Program-made: the position numbers and the translations under genes
The notes under the pieces: generated by a model
Databases searched by the model: none
The model's input: the letters and a program-made list of their open reading frames with translations, nothing else
Told to the model about the DNA's origin: nothing
Part shown: piece by piece, positions 6,059-12,707 of the stretch
Layout: the number at the start of each line of letters is the position of its first letter
Position numbering within the stretch: the stretch's first letter is position 1
NCBI GenBank assembly: GCA_902806105.1
Contig: CADCVI010000075.1
Coordinates: 1-12,707, forward strand
DNA: 12,707 nucleotides
Source of the DNA: an uncultured Rubrobacteraceae bacterium
Lineage (GTDB): Bacteria; Actinomycetota; Rubrobacteria; Rubrobacterales; Rubrobacteraceae
Direction of reading: 5' to 3'

Positions 6059-9000
6059 TCACCCCACCCCGATCTTGCCGAGCCGCTCCACCCTGACCCG
6101 CAGTTGCTCGCCCTCGACGCTCATGGTCTCGGCACCCTCTCCCACGTCGCCGTCGAGAGCCAGGTCGCGGGCCAGAACCTCGCTCTTGAAGTAACCGCCC
6201 CAGGGTCCTTCGAGCAGGCCGACGACGCGCGGGCTCCCCCCGAGCCCCACGGAGATCGTCTCCTCGATCTCGAACCCCTTCTCCCTCCTCAGGTTCTGGA
6301 CCTTGTGCACGAGCTCCCGGACGAGCCCCTCGTCCACGAGCTCGGGGTCGAGCTCCGTCTTCAACGCCACCGAGAGGTCTCCTTCCTCCTCCAGGGCGTA
6401 GCCGCTCCTCTGACCGGAGCCCACGAGCAGTTCGTCGGGGCCCAGCGTGATCTCCTGCCCGTCGACGACCACCGGAACGCTCTCCCCGGCGGCGGCCCGT
6501 GCCCCGATCTCCGGGGCGGCTTCGGACAGGGCCGAGCGTATTCCGGGGACCAGCTTCCCGTACTTCGGCCCCACGACCGCGAGGTTCGGCTTGAGGTCGT
6601 AAGCGACCACGTCGTCGGCCTCACCGAAGCGCAGCGACTTGACGTTGAGCTCGTCCAGGATCACGCCCTTCAGGTCCCTGACGCCCTCCCACGCGGAGCC
6701 TTCCTCGACGGTGCCGTGCGGTACGACGACGACCTCGCGCAGGGGCTGGCGGGTCTTGATCGCCGTCGCGTTGCGCGCCGCCCTGCCGAGGACCACGACC
6801 CGTCTCGCCAGCGCCATCCGGCGCGAGAGCTCCTCGTCCACGAGCGCCTCGTCTACCACGGGCCAGTCCGCCAGGTGCACGCTCTCGGGGGCGCCGGCGT
6901 CCGCGTTCACCACGAGGTTCCGGTACAGCGCCTCGGAGATGAACGGCGTGAAGGGCGCTGAAAGCTTCGCTACCGTCGTGAGGCACTCGTAGAGGGTGGA
7001 GTGGGCGGCCTTCTTGTCGCCGTCGTCCTCCGCCTTCCAGAAGCGCCGCCGGCTCCGCCGCACGTACCAGTTCGAGAGCTCGTCCACGAACTCCCCGAGG
7101 GCACGGCCCGCCGCCGTCACGTCGTAGGCGTCCAGCTTCTCCGTCACCGTGCGGATCGTGAGCTGGAGCTCCGAGAGGGCCCACCGGTCCATCAGGCTCC
7201 GATCCTCCGGCGCCACGTAGTCGCGCACGGGGTCGAAGCCGTCTATCCTCGCGTAGGTGACGAAGAAAGAGTAGGTGTTCCAGAGGGTGAGGAGGTGCTT
7301 GCGGACCGCCTCGTCGACCTGCTCCTTGGAGAAGCGGCGCGGGTTGCCCGGGCTCGTCGCCGTGTACAGCGCCCACCTCAGCGCGTCCGCTCCCTGCTCC
7401 CCGAAGACCTCCCACGGGTCGACGATGTTCCCCCGGCTCTTGCTCATCTTCTTGCCCTCGGAGTCGAGGACGTGGCCGAGGACCATGCAGGTCTTGTACG
7501 GGCTCCGGCCGAAGAGCATGGTGGAGGCGGCGAGCAGCGAGTAGAACCATCCGCGCGTCTGATCCACGCCTTCCGAGATAAAGTCCGCCGGGAAGTGGCG
7601 CCCGAAGTCCTCCTCCGTCCCGTCGAACGGGTAGTGCTGCTGGGCGAACGGCATGCTCCCCGAGTCGAACCACGCGTCCAGGACCTCGGGGACGCGCGCG
7701 GCCTCCCGCTCGCAGCCGGAGCACCGCACCTTCACCTCGTCTATGTACGGGCGGTGCAGGTCGTCGGGGACGGGGCCCGTGGCCCGCTCCTCCAGCTCCG
7801 CCACGCTCCCGATGACGGTCACGTGGCCCTCCTCGCAGCGCCAGAGCGGCAGCGGCGTCCCCCAGTAGCGCTCGCGGGAGAGCGCCCAGTCGACGTTGTT
7901 CCTCAGCCAGTCGCCGAAGCGGCCCCACTTTATGTGCTCGGGGACCCAGTTTATGCCCTCGTTCTCCCCGAGCAGGCCGTCGAGGACCGCCGTCGTCCGC
8001 GCGTACCAGGCCTTCTTGGCGTAGTAGAGCAGCGGCGTCCCGCAGCGCCAGCAGTGGGGGTAGGAGTGCTCGTAGTCCTCCGCCCGGTAGAGGAAGCCCG
8101 TCTCCCGAAGCTCCTCCACGAGCCCCGGGTCCGCCTCCTTCACGAAGACTCCCGCGAAACTGCCCACCCGATCGTCGAAGGTCCCGTCGGGCCGGACGGG
8201 GTGTATCGTCGGCAGGCCGTAACGCCTCCCCATCCTCGCGTCGTCCTCGCCGTAGGCGGGCGCCGTGTGGACGAGGCCCGTCCCCTCGGTCGTCGTCACG
8301 TGGTCGCCGAGGACCACCGTGAACAGGTTCTCGGAACCCTCGACGGGGACGTACTCGAAGGGACGGCGGTACTTCGTCCCAGCCAGTTCGCTCCCGCTCC
8401 TCGTCTCCAGGACCTCGTGCTCGCCCTCGCCGAGAACCTTCTCGACAAGTTCGCGCGCCAGGATCAGGTTCTCCTCGCCGTCCCGCACGGTCACGTACTC
8501 CACCTTCGGGGCTGCGGCGACGGCTGTGTTGGAGACGAGGGTCCAGGGGGTTGTGGTCCAGACGAGCAGGGACGTGGCCGGGTCGTCCGCGAGGGGGAGC
8601 TTCACGTAGACGCTTGGGTCGGTGACGGTCTCGTAGCCCATGGCGACCTCGGCGGAGGAGAGCGACGTCTGATCCCTCGGACAGTGGGCCGTCACCTTGT
8701 AGCCCTCGTAGAGGAGGTCGCGCTCGTGGAGGTTCTTCAGGGCCCACCAGACGCTCTCCATGTAGGAGTTGTCGAGGGTCCAGTAGGCGTCGTCCATGTC
8801 CACCCAGAACCCGAGGCGCTCGCTCATCTCGCGCCACTCCCCCACGAAGCGGAAGACGGACTCGCGGCACAGCCGGTTGAACTTCTCCATGCCGTACTTT
8901 TCTATGTCGGCCTTGCCGGCGAGCCCCAGCTCCTTCTCGACCTGAAGCTCCACGGGGAGGCCGTGGCAGTCCCAGCCGCCCTTGCGCTCGACCCGGTAGC

Positions 9001-9229
9001 CCTGCATCGTCTTGTAGCGCGGGATGAGGTCCTTGAAGGCGCGCGCGAGCGCGTGGTGGAAGCCCGGCCGCCCGTTCGCCGTCGGCGGTCCCTCGTAGAA
9101 GACGAACGGTTTATCCTTCGGCCGGTTCTCGACGGACTTCTCGAATGCTCTTATCTCGCGCCACAGCCCGAGCATCTCTTCTTCGAGCTTCGGGAAGCTC
9201 ACCCGCGACCGCACCCCATCGAAAGCCAT
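6059..9229 (-). CDS. ileS: Isoleucyl-tRNA synthetase with GXHH signature motif
   Basis: Class Ia synthetase charging tRNA-Ile with isoleucine and editing Val-tRNA-Ile. ATG 9229 is chosen over TTG 9235 because GAGAGG (9245-9240) lies 10 bases upstream; the product is 1056 residues, the length of the long, IleRS2/eukaryote-like type. The first signature reads ANGRPGFHHAL, so the HxGH motif is swapped to G56-F-H-H59. The Ile pocket segment GGWDCHGLPVELQVEKELGL follows. The CP1 editing domain has the Thr-rich WTTTPWTL and GTGLVHTAPAYGEDD. Cys pairs near CWRCG and CSGCE may bind zinc, FDSGSMPFAQ precedes the catalytic core's second half, and KMSKS is at 594-598 followed by an anticodon-binding domain. 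The C-terminal zinc finger of E. coli-type IleRS is absent. A T-box leader precedes it. Confidence 0.97.
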   Translation of the reverse strand: MAFDGVRSRVSFPKLEEEMLGLWREIRAFEKSVENRPKDKPFVFYEGPPTANGRPGFHHALARAFKDLIPRYKTMQGYRVERKGGWDCHGLPVELQVEKELGLAGKADIEKYGMEKFNRLCRESVFRFVGEWREMSERLGFWVDMDDAYWTLDNSYMESVWWALKNLHERDLLYEGYKVTAHCPRDQTSLSSAEVAMGYETVTDPSVYVKLPLADDPATSLLVWTTTPWTLVSNTAVAAAPKVEYVTVRDGEENLILARELVEKVLGEGEHEVLETRSGSELAGTKYRRPFEYVPVEGSENLFTVVLGDHVTTTEGTGLVHTAPAYGEDDARMGRRYGLPTIHPVRPDGTFDDRVGSFAGVFVKEADPGLVEELRETGFLYRAEDYEHSYPHCWRCGTPLLYYAKKAWYARTTAVLDGLLGENEGINWVPEHIKWGRFGDWLRNNVDWALSRERYWGTPLPLWRCEEGHVTVIGSVAELEERATGPVPDDLHRPYIDEVKVRCSGCEREAARVPEVLDAWFDSGSMPFAQQHYPFDGTEEDFGRHFPADFISEGVDQTRGWFYSLLAASTMLFGRSPYKTCMVLGHVLDSEGKKMSKSRGNIVDPWEVFGEQGADALRWALYTATSPGNPRRFSKEQVDEAVRKHLLTLWNTYSFFVTYARIDGFDPVRDYVAPEDRSLMDRWALSELQLTIRTVTEKLDAYDVTAAGRALGEFVDELSNWYVRRSRRRFWKAEDDGDKKAAHSTLYECLTTVAKLSAPFTPFISEALYRNLVVNADAGAPESVHLADWPVVDEALVDEELSRRMALARRVVVLGRAARNATAIKTRQPLREVVVVPHGTVEEGSAWEGVRDLKGVILDELNVKSLRFGEADDVVAYDLKPNLAVVGPKYGKLVPGIRSALSEAAPEIGARAAAGESVPVVVDGQEITLGPDELLVGSGQRSGYALEEEGDLSVALKTELDPELVDEGLVRELVHKVQNLRREKGFEIEETISVGLGGSPRVVGLLEGPWGGYFKSEVLARDLALDGDVGEGAETMSVEGEQLRVRVERLGKIGVG

Positions 9230-9244
9230 ACGCAACGCCTCTCA

Positions 9245-9307
9245 TATAAAAGGCCCCCGTCCCTACGGAGGGAGCAGAGTTTCGCTCCACCGCAGGGACG
9301 GGGGCCT
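9245..9307 (-). terminator. T-box terminator hairpin before ileS
   Basis: AGGCCCCCGTCCCTGCGG (9307-9290, minus strand) pairs with CCGTAGGGACGGGGGCCT (9268-9251), about 18 bp with one mismatch-like G-T pair, and an inner GGAGC/GCTCC stem, followed by TTTTAT. It ends directly against the GAGAGG ribosome binding site of ileS at 9245-9240. Confidence 0.93.
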
Positions 9308-9555
9308 CTCCTGGAGAACCCTCGCGGTACCACCCCGCTTGCCCGGATGCCCCGGGCCGCTCGTCTGCGCGCTGTAACGGGCGTACCCGGCCGGGCCTAC
9401 TAACGCCTGGACCGGCAGGGGACCCCCGCGGCCTTCGCTTTCGGACCGGCGGCTCCGGGAGGATCTTCGGGCCGGACGCCGCGCCGGGCTTTCACCGCCC
9501 CCGGCTCGCTCTCTCGACGCTCTCCGACCTTACTCTTCCCATCGTCGCCTATATA
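9245..9555 (-). promoter_or_regulatory. T-box riboswitch, Ile-specific, transcriptional
   Basis: On the minus strand the leader between the promoter and ileS has the T-box landmarks in order. Stem I begins GGGAAGAGTA (9540-9531) and contains AGAGAG (9515-9510) and GGTGAAAGCCCGGC. The specifier loop GAAGATCCTCCCGGAG holds AUC (9464-9462), an Ile codon. A later helix is G/C-rich, and the T-box core GGGTGGTACCGCG lies at 9335-9323. The UGGU bulge (9332-9329) pairs with the NCCA end of an uncharged tRNA whose discriminator is A, as in tRNA-Ile. An intrinsic terminator follows. Uncharged tRNA-Ile should stabilise the antiterminator and allow ileS transcription. Confidence 0.93.
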
Positions 9556-9561
9556 AAAGGC

Positions 9562-9590
9562 TTTGTAGACTCAAAGGGCCGGTGTGTCAA
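9562..9590 (-). promoter_or_regulatory. ileS T-box promoter
   Basis: On the minus strand a perfect TTGACA (9590-9585) is followed after exactly 17 bases by TACAAA (9567-9562). The predicted transcription start, about 9555, is directly upstream of the T-box Stem I, which supports the assignment. A TATATA lies just after the -10. Confidence 0.75.
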
Positions 9591-9792
9591 GGCGTCACAT
9601 GCTCCTGTGGGGGGCCGAAGCCCTTGGCGTAGAAACCCTACGGTTGATGATCCGGTACCCGGGCCCTCCCCGTAATACATACGTGATCTCTTTTAGAGGT
9701 TGTACGGAGGCTCGGTAGTAGACTCTGTGCGTGCGGAACATGAACGTCTCGCCGGAGCCGCACCCGGCAAACAGGAAGCGGAGAGTGGTTTT

Positions 9793-11439
9793 GTGAACAG
9801 GAAGTTAAGGGCTTTCGCCGCGGGTGCGGTCGGGGCCATACTAGCGTTCGGGCTCGCAGAGCTCGTACACGGGATCTACGATCTGGTCCCTTCGGTGTTT
9901 CTTGCGATCGCGCAGGGGATTATAGAGCTGACCCCGGGCAGCTTCGCCACGCAGGCCATCGAGACGCTCGGCTCGGCCGACATACCCGTCCTTATAACCT
10001 CGACGGTCGTGGGCTCGCTCGTGATCGCGGGCCTGCTCGGCATCCTGAGCCTCCGCTCCCGCCTGGCTGCGCTCCTCGGCGTTGCGGGGCTCGGCATCAT
10101 CGCCCTGCTCGCCGCCTTCACGGAGCCGTTCGTCGCCCCGATACCCGCTATCCTGACGATCCTCGGCGCCCTCGGCCTCGGGACCTGGTTCGCGGACTAC
10201 CTGCTGCGCATGTCCGACCTCAGGGCCGGGACATCTGCCGGGAAGGGGGCCGCGCCAGCGCAAGAAGCGCCCGCCGCCGACGCCTCCCGAGAGGCACCCG
10301 TCATGGACGTGCGCCACAGGGAGGCGCACTCCGGCCGCGGCATCGCGGTGCCGCGCAAGAACTTCCTGGCGATGGGCGGTGTCGCCGCGGTAGTGGGGCT
10401 CGCCGCCGCGGGGACGGGGCGGGCGCTCTCCGCCGGAGGCGCCGAGGGGACGGTAGCATCGTCGCCGGTCAAGGTCGGCGGGGGCGCGGCGCTCCACGAG
10501 ACGCTGCCCCCGCCCCCGGCCGCGGCCTCCATCGACGTGCCCGGCATGCCGCCCCTGATGACGCCGAACGAGGACTTCTACCTTATAGACACGGCCCTCT
10601 CCTCGCCGCGCATAAACGTCGACCGCTGGAAGCTCAACGTCAAGGGCGCGGTCGAGAACCCGGTCTCGTTCACCTACAAGGACCTCCTCGACATGCCGAC
10701 CCGCGAGTCCGACGTGACGCTCTCGTGCGTCTCCAACGAGGTCGGCGGCGGCCTCGTCTCGAACGCCCGCTGGACCGGCGTGCTGCTCTCTGACGTCCTT
10801 AAGGAGGCGGGGGTCAGCCGCGAGAACATCGGGCCGGCCTCCGAGCAGCTGATCGGCCGTAGCGTCGACGGCTGGACTGGCGGCTTCAAGACGGATATCG
10901 CCCTCGACGGCCGCGACGCCCTCGTGGCGTTCGGGATGAACGGCTCCGAGCTCCCCCTGAAGCACGGCTACCCGGTCCGCCTCGTCGTCCCCGGTATCTA
11001 CGGCTACGTCTCCGCGACGAAGTGGCTCACGGACATAGAGCTCACGGACTGGAACTTCGACGCATACTGGATCCAGAGGACCTGGACCAAGGAGGGCCCG
11101 GTCAAGACCCAAAGCCGCATCGACACGGTCAAGGACGGCGACCGCCCAGAGGCGGGCCGCATCCCCATCGGTGGCGTGGCATGGGCCCCCCACAAGGGCA
11201 TCGAGAGGGTCGAGGTCTCCACGGACGACGGCGAGACCTGGAACGAGGCCCGCCTCGCCGCCCAGCTCGACCCCGATACCTGGCGCCAGTACGTTTACGA
11301 CTGGGATGCCCGCCCCGGCGAGTACAAGATCAAGGTCCGCGCCACCGACGGCGAGGGCGAGACCCAGACCGAGAAACCGGCCCCGCCCCACCCCTCCGGC
11401 GCCACCGGCTACCATGCCATCCGGGTCACCGTAGCGTGA
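9793..11439 (+). CDS. Membrane-anchored sulfite-oxidase-type molybdoenzyme
   Basis: An oxidoreductase with the SUOX-type molybdopterin domain and C-terminal Mo-co dimerisation domain, expected to act on the outer face of the membrane. The frame is open from TTG 9700, but GTG 9793 has GGAGAG 7 bases upstream and yields MNRKLR followed at once by a membrane helix; 548 residues. Hydrophobic segments are about 7-29, 64-87, 91-110 and 117-138, followed by a cytoplasmic, charged linker and a Tat-like segment P-R188-K189-N-F-L with hydrophobic 191-211. The catalytic domain starts near PPLMTPNEDFYLID; Cys312 in TLSCVSNE is the Mo ligand, and PGIYGYVSATKWLTDIEL is typical. The C-terminal domain contains WAPHKGIERVEVSTDDG. 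Substrate (sulfite, methionine sulfoxide or other) and electron acceptor are unknown; no haem or cytochrome partner gene is adjacent. Confidence 0.9.
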   Translation: MNRKLRAFAAGAVGAILAFGLAELVHGIYDLVPSVFLAIAQGIIELTPGSFATQAIETLGSADIPVLITSTVVGSLVIAGLLGILSLRSRLAALLGVAGLGIIALLAAFTEPFVAPIPAILTILGALGLGTWFADYLLRMSDLRAGTSAGKGAAPAQEAPAADASREAPVMDVRHREAHSGRGIAVPRKNFLAMGGVAAVVGLAAAGTGRALSAGGAEGTVASSPVKVGGGAALHETLPPPPAAASIDVPGMPPLMTPNEDFYLIDTALSSPRINVDRWKLNVKGAVENPVSFTYKDLLDMPTRESDVTLSCVSNEVGGGLVSNARWTGVLLSDVLKEAGVSRENIGPASEQLIGRSVDGWTGGFKTDIALDGRDALVAFGMNGSELPLKHGYPVRLVVPGIYGYVSATKWLTDIELTDWNFDAYWIQRTWTKEGPVKTQSRIDTVKDGDRPEAGRIPIGGVAWAPHKGIERVEVSTDDGETWNEARLAAQLDPDTWRQYVYDWDARPGEYKIKVRATDGEGETQTEKPAPPHPSGATGYHAIRVTVA

Positions 11440-11585
11440 CCCGGGCCCAGCAGAACCCCGAAATATCTCTACCCGCGCAACCCTCGACCGTAGGGATAGG
11501 TTTAATCTCAAGGGCGCTGTTGGTGGCTCAAAATACGGTTTGAGCGGGCTTCGTAACCAAAGTGTTTCGCTAGCGCAACAAAAAC

Positions 11586-11614
11586 GTAACATTCGGTCAA
11601 GGTATACGTAATAT
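11586..11614 (+). promoter_or_regulatory. Candidate nfi promoter
   Basis: GTAACA (4 of 6 to TTGACA, 11586-11591) is 17 bases from TAATAT (5 of 6 to TATAAT, 11609-11614), inside an AT-rich patch. It would give a leader of about 117 bases to the TTG at 11738. TATAGT at 11623-11628 is an alternative -10 without a -35. Confidence 0.4.
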
Positions 11615-11644
11615 GGCAAGGGTATAGTTCTGATCAACCGAGCC

Positions 11645-11687
11645 CCGGCCGACGGGACGTTTCCCCCCTCCAAATCTCGTCGGTCGG
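11645..11687 (+). promoter_or_regulatory. Stem-loop in the nfi leader
   Basis: CCGGCCGACG (11645-11654) pairs with CGTCGGTCGG (11678-11687), 10 bp including one G-U pair, with a 23-base loop containing a run of six C. It is followed by ATCGGTTTT, so it could act as an attenuator or just structure the leader upstream of the ribosome binding site. Confidence 0.35.
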
Positions 11688-11737
11688 ATCGGTTTTCGCT
11701 CCGTAAGTCGTTTCCTTTTACTTCTTGGAGGATCCTT

Positions 11738-12427
11738 TTGAGGGTCGAGTCGATGCCTCCATACGATCTCTCGCCGTCCGAAGCGCGACGGTTGCAGGGT
11801 GAGCTCGCCCCCAGGGTTCGCAAGGGTCCGTCCCTGGATCTCTCGGCCATCAATTACGTGGCGGGGGCGGACGTCTCGACGCAGGGCGACGAGGGTTACG
11901 CGACCGTCGTCGTGCTCACGTTCCCCGGGCTCGAAGTGGTGGAGGTGAAGGGCTACGAGACGAGGCTGGAGTTCCCCTACGTACCGGGGCTCCTGGCGTT
12001 CAGGGAGATACCGCCCGTCGTGGGGGCGCTCCGGAAGATCGAGACGGAGGTGGACGCCGTGATCTTCGACGCCCACGGTCTCGCTCACCCGCGCAGGCTC
12101 GGGCTGGCCTCGCAACTCGGGCTGTTCCTGGACGTGCCGAGCATCGGCTGCGCCAAGACCCTGCTCGTGGGCTCGTACGAGGAGCCGGAAACCGAGAAGG
12201 GGAGCCGCAAAGACCTCGTCCACCGCGGAGAGGTCGTCGGACAGGTAGTGCGGACGAGGAAGAACGTCTCGCCCGTCTACGTATCCATCGGCAACGGGAC
12301 GGACCTGGACAGCGCCGTAGAGCTCGTACTTGCCCTCTCCCCGAAGTACCGGCTGCCGGAGACCACGCGGCAGGCCCACAACGCCGCGAACCGCCTGAGG
12401 CGCGGCGAAGAGCCGGGCCTCTTCTAG
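11738..12427 (+). CDS. nfi: Endonuclease V
   Basis: Deoxyinosine 3'-endonuclease: nicks DNA one phosphodiester 3' of hypoxanthine (deaminated adenine) and some other lesions, starting alternative excision repair. TTG 11738 is chosen because GGAGG (11727-11731) is 6 bases upstream and the length, 229 residues, equals the family norm (about 225). Conserved features: GADVS with metal ligand Asp45; FPYVPGLLAFREIP, the wedge region with Glu90; the metal-binding Asp111 in DAHGLAHPRRLGLASQLGL; IGCAKTLLVG; SPVYVSIGNGTDLDSA; and RLPETTRQAHNAAN at the end. The usual DGxG after the catalytic Asp reads DAHG here. It lies alone between two longer intergenic regions, so it is probably monocistronic. Confidence 0.95.
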   Translation: MRVESMPPYDLSPSEARRLQGELAPRVRKGPSLDLSAINYVAGADVSTQGDEGYATVVVLTFPGLEVVEVKGYETRLEFPYVPGLLAFREIPPVVGALRKIETEVDAVIFDAHGLAHPRRLGLASQLGLFLDVPSIGCAKTLLVGSYEEPETEKGSRKDLVHRGEVVGQVVRTRKNVSPVYVSIGNGTDLDSAVELVLALSPKYRLPETTRQAHNAANRLRRGEEPGLF

Positions 12428-12471
12428 CCCCGGGGATGAGCGCGAGCTCGACAAGATCCGCCCGGGCGAAC

Positions 12472-12495
12472 CGAAAGCCCTTCGGCCGGGTTTCG
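12472..12495 (+). terminator. Weak hairpin after nfi
   Basis: CGAAA (12472-12476) and CCC (12478-12480) pair with GGG (12488-12490) and TTTCG (12491-12495), with one bulged G and a 7-base loop, 45 bases after the nfi stop. It has no T-run. Confidence 0.35.
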
Positions 12496-12542
12496 CAACA
12501 GGATGCAAGAGGTGGCTCCATTCTCTCCGGGTCGTCTTTGGA

Positions 12543-12596
12543 CTTGCCGGCAAGCTCGACCAACTATAAAATGTAACGCAGGTGACAACTGGTTGT
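12543..12596 (+). promoter_or_regulatory. Candidate promoter/operator of the GFA-family gene
   Basis: TATAAA (12565-12570) is a good -10 box. A perfect 12-base palindrome CTTGCCGGCAAG (12543-12554) covers the -35 region, and a second inverted repeat ACAAC-TG-GTTGT (12585-12596) lies just after the expected start point. The -35 itself is poor (TTGCCG with a 15-base spacer), which fits a regulated promoter. The leader to ATG 12667 would be roughly 90 bases. Confidence 0.4.
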
Positions 12597-12666
12597 AGGG
12601 CGGGTCTCGCGCTCGGGTCGCCGCGTGTGGGCCGGTTCCGGGTGAGGTCGGTAGAGGAAGGTTCGG

Positions 12667-12707
12667 ATGCCGAACATGGTCGGTGGGTGCTTGTGCGGTG
12701 GCGTGCG
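12667..12707 (+). CDS. GFA/CENP-V-family protein, N-terminal fragment
   Basis: Thirteen complete codons and part of a fourteenth are present: MPNMVGGCLCGGV(R). GGCLCGxV is the zinc-binding N-terminus of the glutathione-dependent formaldehyde-activating enzyme (GFA)/CENP-V family, whose members bind structural zinc through such C-x-C pairs. AGAGGAAGG (12653-12661) gives a ribosome binding site 5 bases before the ATG. In bacteria many members have no proven glutathione-formaldehyde activity, so the biochemical role is open. The remainder lies beyond the window. Confidence 0.65.
   Translation, partial: MPNMVGGCLCGGV

Larger units (their letters stand above)
11440..11737. other. AT-richer intergenic region with hairpins before nfi
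   Basis: No gene is apparent. The region is distinctly less GC-rich than its surroundings. It holds GCTCAAA-ATACGG-TTTGAGC (11526-11545), a perfect 7-bp inverted repeat, flanked by TTGGT (11520-11524) and ACCAA (11556-11560), which could form an outer stem. There is a palindromic CGCTAGCG near 11568, a candidate promoter (11586-11614) and a 10-bp leader stem (11645-11687). Confidence 0.5.

Noticed and set aside
7001..9403. An 800-codon open frame antisense to ileS
   Set aside because: It is a mirror of ileS codon bias, runs on into the T-box leader, and its product is low-complexity Arg/Val/Pro-rich with no domain.
9300..9540. Repeats of GC-rich inverted sequence taken as a possible mobile-element end
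   Set aside because: All of it is explained by the T-box stems and terminator.
9740..9796. An 18-codon upstream frame (ATG 9740) whose TGA overlaps the GTG start of the molybdoenzyme
   Set aside because: The overlap is suggestive of coupling, but the ATG has no Shine-Dalgarno and the peptide has no attenuator-like codon run.
9841..11853. A 670-codon open frame antisense to the molybdoenzyme
   Set aside because: It is composition-driven, crosses an intergenic region and the nfi start, and has no recognisable domain.

Overview
The window is very GC-rich chromosomal DNA with dense, mostly ordinary housekeeping genes. GC-rich third positions, frequent GTG/TTG starts and strong GGAGG-type ribosome binding sites point to a high-GC actinobacterium. 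The unusually free use of the Ile codon ATA in such GC-rich genes, together with the protein styles, suggests Rubrobacter or a close relative. That placement is my inference, not a search result.

Layout, left to right. (1) 2-109 is the C-terminal end of a probable hemerythrin-like protein, followed by about 365 bases without a convincing gene. (2) A divergent pair follows: gluQ (475-1461, minus), which glutamylates queuosine in tRNA-Asp, and a YheT-type alpha/beta hydrolase (1614-2690, plus). (3) A Cof-type HAD phosphatase (2779-3633) overlaps the start of an Fpg/MutM-family DNA glycosylase (3633-4454). (4) Three small lineage-specific genes come next: a lipoprotein (4482-5051, minus), a helical protein (5050-5475, plus) whose start codon overlaps the lipoprotein's, and a membrane-anchored protein (5542-5979, minus). 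(5) ileS (6059-9229, minus) is preceded by a complete T-box leader with promoter, AUC specifier, UGGU antiterminator bulge and intrinsic terminator. (6) On the plus strand are a membrane-bound sulfite-oxidase-type molybdoenzyme (9793-11439), endonuclease V (nfi, 11738-12427) and the first codons of a GFA-family protein (12667 to the window end).

Functional themes are translation of Ile and Asp codons (ileS with its T-box, gluQ), repair of damaged bases (Fpg-family glycosylase, endonuclease V, possibly the coupled HAD phosphatase) and envelope redox chemistry (molybdoenzyme).

I see no phage, insertion sequence, CRISPR array, toxin-antitoxin pair or defence system, and nothing that amounts to a wholly new system. 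The points most worth a second look are: the swapped HIGH motif of IleRS (Gly-Phe-His-His), associated in related enzymes with strong mupirocin resistance; the probable dual Sec/Tat insertion of the molybdoenzyme; the overlapping divergent start codons at 5049-5052; an Fpg homologue lacking the usual lesion-void residues; and structured leaders or palindromes before nfi and the GFA gene.
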